Of a stretch of DNA of 64,000 nucleotides, positions 26,631 to 39,345 are shown one piece after another. Below the pieces are notes generated by a model. The model saw nothing but the letters and a program-made list of their open reading frames with translations, made no database searches and was not told where the DNA came from. Where the stretch lies: NCBI GenBank assembly GCA_905182885.1, contig CAJJCW010000002.1, forward strand, positions 88,107 to 152,106, given 5' to 3'. Position 1 is the stretch's first letter. Each line of letters starts with the position of its first letter. Made by a program: the position numbers and the translations under genes. Source of the stretch: SAR86 cluster bacterium SAR86B. Lineage in GTDB: Bacteria > Pseudomonadota > Gammaproteobacteria > Magnimaribacterales > D2472.

Positions 26631-27743
26631 ATGAATTTAGATTTTTCAAATGACCAAAAATTTCTTCAAGAAGAGGCTAGAAAGTTTCTTGAGAAAGAGA
26701 ACTCAATCAACAGAAATAGAGGGGTGCTGGATTCTGACCATAATACTGATGCTGAACTTTGGAATAAAATAGTTGATCTTGGGTGGACTGGAATTAGAAT
26801 TCCTGAAGAGTATGGTGGACTTGGTTTAACTCATTTAGAGCTATGCGTCATTGCAGAAGAACTAGGAAGATTTTTAGCCCCAGTTCCCTTCTCATCATCT
26901 GTCTACTTGTTTACTGAGGCTATTATTAAGTATGCAAGTGAAGATATTAAACAAGAAATCTTACCTAAATTAATTAGTGGGGAGGTGATTGGAACTCTTG
27001 CAGTAACTGAAGAGTTCTGCGCTCCAACTGCATCCAACATGAAAACTGAGGTTAATAATAATTTAATTTCAGGTAAAAAAATTGCCGTGCCAGATGCTGG
27101 GATTGCAACTCACTCTATTATTGTTGTTAAATCAGGTTCAGGTATTAGCTTACAACTTATAAATCACTCTTCAGATGAGGTGGTAATATCTCATCAAGAA
27201 AATATTGATGAAAGTAGAGGTCATTTTTCGATCACTCTTGATAACACTCCCTGTAAACTCATAGGAGATACATCAAACGGATGGGATTTATTTGAATCTT
27301 TAATGGATCAAGCTGCTGTTCTGTTTAGCTTTGAACAACTTGGTGGATCTCAAGCTTCATTGGATATGGCTGTTGGTTACGCAAAAGAAAGGTATGCTTT
27401 TGGAAGACCTATAGGATCTTTTCAAGCCATAAAACACAAGCTAGCTGATATGTATATTGCATTAACCTTAGCAAAATCAAATTGCTACTATGCTGCATGG
27501 GCTCTAACTTCAGATTCATCCGACCTACCTACTGCTGCAGCAACGGCAAGAGTAAGCTCAACAAAAGCTTATCAATTCTGCTCAAAAGAAAACATCCAAA
27601 CTCATGGAGGAAATGGTTTTACCTGGGAGTATGATTGCCATATGTTCTATCGAAGATCAAAACTTCTTTCTGTGAATATTGGCTCTCTTGGAAAATGGAA
27701 AGAGAAACTTGTAAGTAGCCTTGAACAATCAAACAAAAACTAG
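26631..27743 (+). CDS. acyl-CoA dehydrogenase family protein, subunit 1 of a pair
   Basis: A 370-residue flavoenzyme-fold protein that begins like acyl-CoA dehydrogenases (FSNDQKFLQEEARKFLEKE), contains GWTGIRIPEEYGGLGL and TLAVTEE, and has the C-terminal QTHGGNGFTWEYDCHMFYRR segment. The usual catalytic glutamate motif (YEGTxEIQ) is replaced by a GSLGKWKEKL-like end, so it may act only with the next gene product as a heteromer, as in FadE26-FadE27 type enzymes. The substrate is not evident. It is 8 nt upstream of the second dehydrogenase. Confidence 0.9.
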   Translation: MNLDFSNDQKFLQEEARKFLEKENSINRNRGVLDSDHNTDAELWNKIVDLGWTGIRIPEEYGGLGLTHLELCVIAEELGRFLAPVPFSSSVYLFTEAIIKYASEDIKQEILPKLISGEVIGTLAVTEEFCAPTASNMKTEVNNNLISGKKIAVPDAGIATHSIIVVKSGSGISLQLINHSSDEVVISHQENIDESRGHFSITLDNTPCKLIGDTSNGWDLFESLMDQAAVLFSFEQLGGSQASLDMAVGYAKERYAFGRPIGSFQAIKHKLADMYIALTLAKSNCYYAAWALTSDSSDLPTAAATARVSSTKAYQFCSKENIQTHGGNGFTWEYDCHMFYRRSKLLSVNIGSLGKWKEKLVSSLEQSNKN

Positions 27744-27751
27744 GAAAAATT

Positions 27752-28972
27752 ATGGACTTTAATGACAGCACAGAGCAAGCAGAATTTAGAAAAACTTGTA
27801 GGAAATGGTTAGAGGGAAATGCAGAATTAAATTCTGGAGCTTCGAGAGAAGATTCCTTTGGGAGCTCAAAGCATCTAGAAGCTGCAAAACAATGGCAAAA
27901 AAAGAAATATGAAGCTGGCTGGGCAATGCTGCATTGGCCAAAGAGTTATGGCGGAATCGAAGCTTCACCAATTGAGAGAATTATCTGGTCTGAGGAAGAA
28001 TCAAAATTTAACGTACCTAAAGGTATATATGAAATTGGTCTCGGAATGTGTGGTCCTGTGATGATGCAGTATGCTTCAGAAGATCAAAAATCTAGATTCC
28101 TCCCTCCCATGGCTGAAGGAAAAGAGATTTGGTGTCAGTTATTTTCAGAGCCTTCTGCTGGATCTGATGTAGCTGGACTTAGAAGTAAAGCAGTTCAGGA
28201 TGGGGATAAGTGGATAGTTAATGGCCAAAAAGTTTGGACATCTGGAGCTCAATTTTGTGACTATGGAATTTTAGTTGTTAGGCATGATGCCAATTTAGAT
28301 AAACACAAGGGTATGACTTTCTTTTTTGTTGATATGAAATCTCCAGGAATTGAGGTAAAGCCTATCAAGCAAATAACTGGAGGAGCTAGTTTTAATGAAG
28401 TTTATTTTAATGATGTAGTTATTCCTGATTCTCAAAGGCTGGGAGAGATAGGTGATGGGTGGAAAGTAGCTATTACTACGTTAATGAATGAAAGGTTAGC
28501 TGTTGGAGATGCAAGTGGTGCAGATGTAGAAGATGCATTTAGATGGGCTAAAAGCCAAGATGACTCAGGGGAGCCATTAATCAACAATAAGGCTGCCAGA
28601 GACTCTATTGCAGATTGGTATTGCGAAGCCAATGGCCTTAAGAATACTAAATTAAGAACCATGTCCGCCCTTTCAAAAGGTGAAACACCTGGACCTGAAG
28701 CATCTATAACAAAAGTTGTCAGTGCGAATAAATTACAAAATATTGGTAACTTTGGAATTGACTCTCTTGATATGGCAGGAATGTTGAAATCTGAAGACCC
28801 TGATATTAAAAACTTTCAAGGCTCTTGGTTAGGGGCTCCTGGATTAAGAATTGCAGGTGGAACAGATGAAATCCTTAGAAATATAATTGCAGAAAGAGTT
28901 TTAGGACTTCCGCAGGATCAAAGAGCAGACAAAGGTGTGGCTTTTAAAGACATACCCACAGGAAACTCGTAA
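27752..28972 (+). CDS. acyl-CoA dehydrogenase family protein, subunit 2 of a pair
   Basis: A 406-residue acyl-CoA dehydrogenase-fold protein. GWAMLHWPKSYGGIEAS, WCQLFSEPSAGSDVAGL (the FAD/substrate-binding middle domain), NGQKVWTSGAQFCDYGI and the C-terminal GGTDEILRNIIAERVLGLP are visible. The last motif has Gly where single-subunit enzymes usually have the catalytic Glu, a feature common in heteromeric pairs that act on branched or ring-bearing acyl chains. A role in degrading bulky lipids is an inference. It ends 4 nt before the convergent alkylsulfatase-like gene. Confidence 0.9.
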   Translation: MDFNDSTEQAEFRKTCRKWLEGNAELNSGASREDSFGSSKHLEAAKQWQKKKYEAGWAMLHWPKSYGGIEASPIERIIWSEEESKFNVPKGIYEIGLGMCGPVMMQYASEDQKSRFLPPMAEGKEIWCQLFSEPSAGSDVAGLRSKAVQDGDKWIVNGQKVWTSGAQFCDYGILVVRHDANLDKHKGMTFFFVDMKSPGIEVKPIKQITGGASFNEVYFNDVVIPDSQRLGEIGDGWKVAITTLMNERLAVGDASGADVEDAFRWAKSQDDSGEPLINNKAARDSIADWYCEANGLKNTKLRTMSALSKGETPGPEASITKVVSANKLQNIGNFGIDSLDMAGMLKSEDPDIKNFQGSWLGAPGLRIAGGTDEILRNIIAERVLGLPQDQRADKGVAFKDIPTGNS

Positions 28973-28976
28973 ATAA

Positions 28977-30693
28977 CTACCTGAAACTTGCAAGGAATTG
29001 AAGGAAGCTAGTTGACCCTCCTTCTACTTGAATTTCACCAGAAGCAATTGCTGCAATAGGACTTCTTAGGCCAGTTAAGACTTTCTTAAGAAGAATTTCT
29101 GTAGTCTCTATTGTAATATCACAATTATCTAAAGTTCTATTAGAAACAGCGGCAACATCATTTCTAACTGAGATTGTTTTATTGTCTCCAGAAGGGAAAA
29201 CAAAACATGCATTAAAATTATCCTTGTAGATATTTTCTGGATTTAAGTTCACAGAGAGCCTGGCAAACATTGTCTCCATTGATATCTCATTAACAACTCC
29301 TTCTGTGGTTATTGTTGGAGGAAACCCTTTAAAGTCCCTATCAAGTTCAATAGCAGATGTTAAGAAGTAGTTTCGTTTATTTGGATTTGAAGATCTCTCA
29401 CCTATATACAATAAAGCTTCTCTTTTAAACTCATAAACTTCTCTTAAAGAGTATTCCAAGGCAATCAGCTGATCACTCAACTCCAAAGCCCACTGCATAT
29501 CTTTATTTAAAACTGCATTTTCTAATGCGAGAAATATTTTATCTTCTCCACCCAAAAGATCTGAAAGTCTTTTTGCAGATTCCAGAGTAGTTAGAGGATC
29601 TAGGTCTGTTGGGTTTCCGCTAAACCAACCTAGATATCCATTAAAAATACTTTTAACAGACCATCTAATAGTTCCATAAAACTCTGATAAAAATGGTGAC
29701 TTAGCTAGCTTTGTTGGTAACTCTATTTTTTCAATGATTTCATCAGGGAGTAAGTCCTTTATTCATTAGCCTAACAGTCTGATCATGAACAAACTGAATA
29801 GCATCTCTATAGATAGTTAATGTTTCCATCACAGCAATGCCTGATAAAGGCTTAGTGTGACTTGGAAATAAAAATTGAGGATTAAATGATCTCATGTGAT
29901 CAAGGCTATTTACCCATCCCGCAACATCTCTATGAGTAGTTCCTCTTATCGTATATAAGTTAGGAAAGGTTTTATATATATTATCTCCTGGCATAAGAGA
30001 TAAATGATCTGGAAGCCAGACAAAAAGCTGATCATTAGTTTCTCCAGGAGCATGGTAAAGCTCAAGATTGATACCAGCTATATTAATTTTTAGCTCTTTA
30101 TCAAATGTAACATCAGGTTTTACATATCCAATTGGTGATTTAGAGACATTCAAACTAGGCCCTATTCCAACATTAATTAGCTCACCTTCAGGCAATGTCG
30201 TCCCAAACATTCGCGTGCTTCGTTTGGTAATAATAGGTTCGATAATACCGAGGATCCGTTGCATATAAAAATCTGTTGATTCATGAGCTATAATTTTTGG
30301 TCTTTGCTCTTGAGTCGTTAAGTAGAAAGAAGTTCCAAAAGTATGATCTCCATGATTATGGGTATAAATAACTGCCTTTATAGGATTATTATTTTTAAGT
30401 TTAAATAGACTATATATCTCAGATGCTTCAAAGGTACTATCAGCTGAATCTATAATAATATTTCCATCAATTCCTTCAACCATTATTGAGTTGGCAATGC
30501 CAAACCCAACGGCAATATGAATTTTCCCTCCAGGAGTATCGTAAGAATAAACCTTTTTTTCAAACTCCTTAGAATGCTCTATTAACTGTTCGACTTTTGA
30601 TGTTTTTGGAGTTTCTTGGGATACTTCATTTTCACTAGAACAAGAGGATACAATAAACAAGAAAACTGCTACAAATATATAATTAAATTTCAT
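28977..30693 (-). CDS. alkylsulfatase-like MBL-fold lipoprotein with SCP2 domain (one +1 frameshift)
   Basis: Related to BDS1/SdsA1-type alkyl sulfatases, which cleave sulfate esters of alkyl chains with two zinc ions. The start at 30693 gives a signal peptide with lipobox IVSSC. The metallo-beta-lactamase domain has THNHGDHTFG and SLMPGDNI. The dimerisation domain with YLGWFSGNPTDL and a C-terminal SCP2-like domain follow. One extra base at 29745 turns LTP-DEII into LTP-stop; removing it restores one 571-residue protein. The 5' end is 1 nt from the divergent mnmC start. Export as a lipoprotein suggests outer-membrane or periplasmic substrates. Confidence 0.85.
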
Positions 30694-30694
30694 A

Positions 30695-32577
30695 ATGAAA
30701 ACGTCCAAAGATTTTAAAATCATACCTAATATAACTCCCTTGAAGCCATTGTGGAATAAAACTGTGTGGAAAGAAACACAGAATATAGATGATAAAAGGA
30801 CATACCCATTTTCTGAAGAATTTGATGACATTTTTTTTCAAGATGACGTCATAGAAGAAACTAACTATGTTTTTATTAAAGGTAATAATCTTGAAGAAAG
30901 ATGGCGCTTAGAAAAATACAATGAATTTAAGATCGGAGAGCTTGGCTTTGGATTAGGACTAAATTTTTTTATAGTATTAAAAAAATGGATTGAAAACTTT
31001 AAAGATAGTTCAAACAACTTAACGTTTGTATCTATAGATCAATATGCTCCAAAGATTTCAGATATTATAAAAATAAAAGAAGCCTATCCTCAACTAAAAG
31101 AAGTTATTGATATATTTCTATCTCTAAACCCGGTCCTTTTTCATGGAAATAATAATTTTTATATTGATAAATATAAAGTAACTTTAAAATTAATCATCTC
31201 AGACATTGATGAGGGTCTAAAATCAATAGAGAATATACCCAGTAACAAAATAGATGCTTGGTTCTTGGATGGCTTTGATCCCAAGAAAAATCCAGATATG
31301 TGGGATGCTGCTATCTTCAAGACTATATCAACTTTAAGCAATACTCAATCAACCTTTTCAACCTATACTGCTGCAGGTTTTGTAAAAAGAAATCTTGAAA
31401 GATATGGTTTTGATGTGAAAAAAATTAAGGGATTTGCCAATAAAAGGCACATGCTAAAAGGAAATTTTTCTTACACCAGCCCCTCAAGACATCAAAGAAA
31501 AATAGAAAGCTCAAGTGATATAGCAATAATTGGATCAGGTCTCTCCTCATCAATTCTTGCAAATAAACTTGCATGTCAAGGCTTTAAAGTAGATGTGTAT
31601 GAGAAAAATAAATACATCGCACTTGGAACATCAAGTAATCCCGTGGGCGGCAATGTATCCAAAATTAGCACTAGGTGATGACTCAAGATCATATTTCCTA
31701 ACTCAATCTTATTTTTATGCTGCAAATTTCTATAAAAAATACATAACTTCTTTTAAGAATAATGGTGTTTTATTTCTCTCCAATAGCGATGCTAGAAACG
31801 AATGGATTGAAAAAATTATCAAGCTTGATAGAAAAGATATTTTTGAATCTCAAACTAAAAAGACAATTAATAAGATTAATGGTGTTGATCAAAATCTTGA
31901 TGGCCTTTTGGTAAAACATGGAGGGTGTTTATCACCTAGTGCTATTTGCAAAGATTTGCTTAAGCATCCCAATATCTCTATTCATTTGAATCATAATTAT
32001 CAAAAATATAAACAGATTCGACCTGGAAGTATTTTACCTATCTTTTCAAAAATTAATAATGAGAAAGCAATACTCAAGCCTAATAGTTGCATCAGGACTT
32101 GATCTAAAGAACTATATTCCAAGTATTAACTCTATGAAAGGAAGTATTATTGGAATTAAATGCAATGAATTAAGTGGTATTCAACATCCTATAAACCATT
32201 CAGGATATGTTCTGCCTCAAGTAAATGGAATTACTTGGCTTGGTTCGTCGTATGAGAAAACAAAACATCTAATGTCTAGCGAAGAGATTCAAGAAAGCAT
32301 TCTTTCCAGAGCTTCAGAGGTTTTTAAAAACATTGGATCTAGTAAGGATATAATTGAATGGTCGGGTATAAGATCAACTCTTCCAGATAGGATGCCTGTA
32401 GCAGGAGCTATGGATAATAATGTATTTGTAATTGGGGGGCTGGCTTCAAGAGGGCTAAGCTTTGCACCTCTTTTAGCTGAAATTATTGCTTGTGAAATAA
32501 GTGGCTTAAGTAGTCCAGTGTCTAAAAAAATATTGGCTAGCTTAAGCCCAAATAGATTTTCTAAAAACTCAACATAA
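30695..32577 (+). CDS. mnmC: bifunctional tRNA mnm5s2U modification enzyme MnmC (two +1 frameshifts)
   Basis: Finishes the 5-methylaminomethyl-2-thiouridine at the wobble position of several tRNAs. The N-terminal methyltransferase half has FSEEFDDIFFQD, the SAM site GELGFGLGLNF and DAWFLDGFDPKKNPDMW. The C-terminal FAD-dependent oxidoreductase half begins IAIIGSGLSSSI and ends near WSGIRSTLPDRMPVAG and VIGGLASRGLSFAP. Extra single bases at about 31649 (SSNPVG-AMYPKLAL) and 32070 (NEKA-YSSLIVASG) split it in three. Removing both gives 626 residues, close to the usual 650-670. Its last 17 nt overlap the convergent DUF4136 gene. Confidence 0.92.
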
Positions 32578-33070
32578 TTTCGTCAACCAAAATATCATTA
32601 CTATCCTGATTAGCAATAGATCTGTAAGATCCATCTCTCCACATAGTAACAACTGTCCATAAAGTTGTGTCTTGTTTATAGTCCTTTAAGTTAACTCTTA
32701 GAATATTTTCGGTTACTGTTCTAGTATTATTTTGATACATGTATCTGTCCCAGTAATATCTGGAGTAGTGATAGTTTAAATTATCATTTTCAATGGAGTC
32801 CTTAGTTGATAGATTTATAACAAATACTAGATTTGATTTAGAAGAGAATGTTAGGCCTCTTTCTTCAATTGCATTCTTTAAATTATTTTTAAATCTTTCT
32901 AGATCAATTGGATTAATTTCAGCACTAATATTAGATTCGTTTATCTTTATCGAAAAGTCGCTATAATTACTCAAATCAAAAGTAGCGATCGAATCGACTT
33001 CAATATTTGATTGGATACTTGTACAGCCAATTAAAATTATAAGACTCAGTAATGTTGTTATTTTTTTCAT
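32561..33070 (-). CDS. DUF4136 lipoprotein
   Basis: A 169-residue predicted lipoprotein; the start at 33070 gives a signal peptide with lipobox LILIGC. The mature part resembles the DUF4136 family, whose members are outer-membrane-associated lipoproteins of unknown function, with conserved hydrophobic strands and a Tyr-rich centre (NYHYSRYYWDRYMY). A TACAAT box ends 6 nt before the ATG, consistent with a leaderless transcript. The 3' end overlaps mnmC by 17 nt. Confidence 0.75.
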   Translation of the reverse strand: MKKITTLLSLIILIGCTSIQSNIEVDSIATFDLSNYSDFSIKINESNISAEINPIDLERFKNNLKNAIEERGLTFSSKSNLVFVINLSTKDSIENDNLNYHYSRYYWDRYMYQNNTRTVTENILRVNLKDYKQDTTLWTVVTMWRDGSYRSIANQDSNDILVDEIMLSF

Positions 33071-33100
33071 AGAATAATTGTACATGTTTTAAAAAAAATT

Positions 33101-35968
33101 ATGTTTAAACTTCAAGACCAAAAATACATTCCTTTATTAGATCTCAATGCTCAAATATACAATGAGTCAGAATTCAATTGCAAGCATGTGCATTTAGAAT
33201 CTTCTAGTGAAGAAAAAGTATTCATGGTTGCATTTAGAACCATCCCAAAGGATTCATCTGGTGTTGCTCATATTCTAGAACATACAGCGCTATGTGGATC
33301 AAAGAAGTACCCAGTTAGAGATCCATTTTTTATGATGATCAGAAGATCACTAAATACCTTTATGAATGCCTTCACATCAAGTGATTGGACTGCTTATCCA
33401 TTTGCAACACTTAATGATAAAGATTTTAATAATCTTCTTGGCGTATATCTTGATTCATCTTTTTTTCCAAATTTAGATAATCTTGATTTTGCTCAAGAAG
33501 GTCACAGACTTGAATTTGCAGAAAAAGATAATCCTGAAAGTGAAATCGAAATCAAGGGTGTTGTTTACAATGAAATGAAAGGTGCTATGAGTTCAGTCTC
33601 AAGTCAGCTATGGCATGGCATGTCCAAGCATTTATATTCCTCATCAACTTATACTCATAATAGTGGGGGAAATCCTGAAGACATTATCGATCTTAGTCAC
33701 GAAGATCTAGTTAATTTTCATAAAAAGCATTATCACCCATCTAACGCAACATTTTTTACTTTTGGAAAAATTGATCCTGAAGAAATTCAAGAATATATAA
33801 GAGATAATGTTTTAAATAGCTTTACCCCTTCTGAAGAAAAGATTGCGGTGAAGAATGAAGTCCGAATGTCCTCACCAAAAATTGTTTCAGATTTTTATAA
33901 TCCTCAACCAGGAGATGAAAATAATCATCATGTAGTAATAAGTTGGTTAATGAATGAGAGTCATGATCCGCTTGAGCTGCTTGAGTCATATTTAATGTCT
34001 AATATTCTTTTAGACAACTCTGCGTCTCCATTAAGAAAGGTATTAGAGAATTCTGATTTAGGAAAATCCCTATCCCCTCTTACAGGGCTAGAGGCAGATC
34101 AGAAAGAGCTTGTTTTTGCTGCTGGCTTAGAGGGTGTTGATTCTAATAAACAAAAGGAAGTAGAGGAATTAATATTAAACTGCTTAAAAGAGCTCGTGCA
34201 AAAAGGAATACCTCAAGATCTGATAGAATCTTCATTGCATCAACTTGAAATTAGACAAAGAGAAATCACAGGATCTGGAATGCCATTTGGACTTCAGATT
34301 ATGCTTAGCTGTCTTCCAGCATGTATTCATAATGATGATCCGCTTAATATCTTAGATCTTGATTCTGCCTTTACTAGTTTAAAAAATAATCTTAAATCTG
34401 AGAGATATATAGAGTCCTTAATTGAAAAACATCTTATAAATAACAATCACAGATTAAACTACTCTTTAATTCCGGATACTGATCATAATAAAAAAAATGA
34501 AGAGATCATTCAGAAAAAAGTTTTGGAAAAGACTCAAAACCTAAGTGATGATGATAAAGAAAAAATGATAAAACTTGCCGCTGCTCTTGAAGCTCGTCAA
34601 GAACAGGATGATGACCCAGAATTACTACCTAAAGTAACTAAAGATGATATCCCAAAACAAAGAAATTATGCTCGTCCATTGATAAATAATAGTGATAATC
34701 ACTCAAATTACTTTTATAAAACTGGTACTAACGGGATCGTATATCACTCTATGTTATTTCCTTGTGACTCTTTAACTATTGAAGAGCTTAAAATTGCTAA
34801 TCTGTTTGCAAGCACCCTTACAGATATTGGACTTGGGGTCGACGATTATGAGCTAATTCAAAAGTATCAATCTTCTATAACTGGGGGTATTTCGGCCTCA
34901 TTTATGATGATGCCCGGAACTAATGATGACGATCATAAATTAGCTTTAAAGATTAGTGGTAAAAGCTTAGAAAAAAATGATCTCTTGATGCAAGACCTTA
35001 TGCTTAAGACAATTCATGAATCAAAATTCAGCGAAGCGCGAAGAATAAAAGAGCTTTTGGATTTCATATCATCTGACGGAGAGCAGTCATTGATTCAGAA
35101 TGGACATGTTCTATCAATGAGCAACGCTGCCGCTCAGATTAATAAAATTGCATCAACGAATGATCTTACTTCAGGTTTAAATTTCATAACTAATACAAAT
35201 CTATTATCTAAAGAGATATCAAGTAATGGCAATTTAGACCTTTATATAGATAAACTTAAATCTATTAAATCAAAAATATCAAATCATCCTAGCCACTCAT
35301 TTTTGGCCTCTTCCATAAATCTAAATGAGCTGAATCTTAATAGTGAACTAAAATCAGATTTGATAAATACCTCTATTCAAGGCCTTGCAGATGTGCAAGA
35401 TAAATCTTATGGATGGATAACAGGATCTCAAGTAAGCTTCTGTGCCGAGGCTTTCCCTTCCGTAGATTCAAGACATGATGATGCTCCAGCATTAACTATT
35501 CTTGGAGCTGTCTTGAGGAATGGATACCTTCACTCTGCTATAAGAGAAAAAGGAGGTGCGTATGGCTCTGGAGCATCACAAGACTCTCATAACAAAGTAT
35601 TTAAATTCTTTTCATATAGAGATCCTAAATGTTCGGAGACGTTCGAAGAGTTTGAAAATTCAAGAAAATGGTCTTTAGAAGGCATTACTTCTGAGCAATT
35701 AGATGAGGGCATACTAGGCGTAATATCATCAATTGATAAGCCGCTATCACCATATGGAGAGGCTGTCAGCGACTTCATGAATGAGCTTGATAATAAATCT
35801 CAAGAAGACAGGTTGTTATTTAGATCAAGAGTGAAAGATTGCACTCTCGAAGATCTGGCAAAAGTTTCTAAAAAGTACTTGTTTGGTAGTTCTAAGAAAT
35901 CAGTATTAGCTGGAGAAAGTTTTAAGGATGAAATAAGTAAGTTAGGGTTTGATATAAAAAATATCTAA
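33101..35968 (+). CDS. M16C-family zinc metallopeptidase (presequence-protease-like)
   Basis: A 955-residue inverted-zincin protease. The catalytic HxxEH is H57-ILE-H61, followed by the RSLNTFMNAFTSSDWTAYPF segment, the distal glutamate region VVYNEMKGAMSS (about residues 150-160) and a second, non-catalytic M16 half ending with EKGGAYGSGASQD (about 815-830). Length and motifs fit the PreP/cytosolic oligopeptidase branch, which degrades peptides of about 10-65 residues inside a closed chamber. No signal peptide is seen, so it is probably cytosolic. It ends exactly where the convergent transglycosylase gene ends. Confidence 0.93.
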   Translation: MFKLQDQKYIPLLDLNAQIYNESEFNCKHVHLESSSEEKVFMVAFRTIPKDSSGVAHILEHTALCGSKKYPVRDPFFMMIRRSLNTFMNAFTSSDWTAYPFATLNDKDFNNLLGVYLDSSFFPNLDNLDFAQEGHRLEFAEKDNPESEIEIKGVVYNEMKGAMSSVSSQLWHGMSKHLYSSSTYTHNSGGNPEDIIDLSHEDLVNFHKKHYHPSNATFFTFGKIDPEEIQEYIRDNVLNSFTPSEEKIAVKNEVRMSSPKIVSDFYNPQPGDENNHHVVISWLMNESHDPLELLESYLMSNILLDNSASPLRKVLENSDLGKSLSPLTGLEADQKELVFAAGLEGVDSNKQKEVEELILNCLKELVQKGIPQDLIESSLHQLEIRQREITGSGMPFGLQIMLSCLPACIHNDDPLNILDLDSAFTSLKNNLKSERYIESLIEKHLINNNHRLNYSLIPDTDHNKKNEEIIQKKVLEKTQNLSDDDKEKMIKLAAALEARQEQDDDPELLPKVTKDDIPKQRNYARPLINNSDNHSNYFYKTGTNGIVYHSMLFPCDSLTIEELKIANLFASTLTDIGLGVDDYELIQKYQSSITGGISASFMMMPGTNDDDHKLALKISGKSLEKNDLLMQDLMLKTIHESKFSEARRIKELLDFISSDGEQSLIQNGHVLSMSNAAAQINKIASTNDLTSGLNFITNTNLLSKEISSNGNLDLYIDKLKSIKSKISNHPSHSFLASSINLNELNLNSELKSDLINTSIQGLADVQDKSYGWITGSQVSFCAEAFPSVDSRHDDAPALTILGAVLRNGYLHSAIREKGGAYGSGASQDSHNKVFKFFSYRDPKCSETFEEFENSRKWSLEGITSEQLDEGILGVISSIDKPLSPYGEAVSDFMNELDNKSQEDRLLFRSRVKDCTLEDLAKVSKKYLFGSSKKSVLAGESFKDEISKLGFDIKNI

Positions 35969-39345
<3,377 letters not shown>

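Noticed and set aside
29743-29748. In-frame TGA in the alkylsulfatase gene as a selenocysteine or reassigned codon
   Set aside because: The conserved protein continues in the +1 frame, not in the same frame after TGA, so stop-codon reassignment does not explain it.
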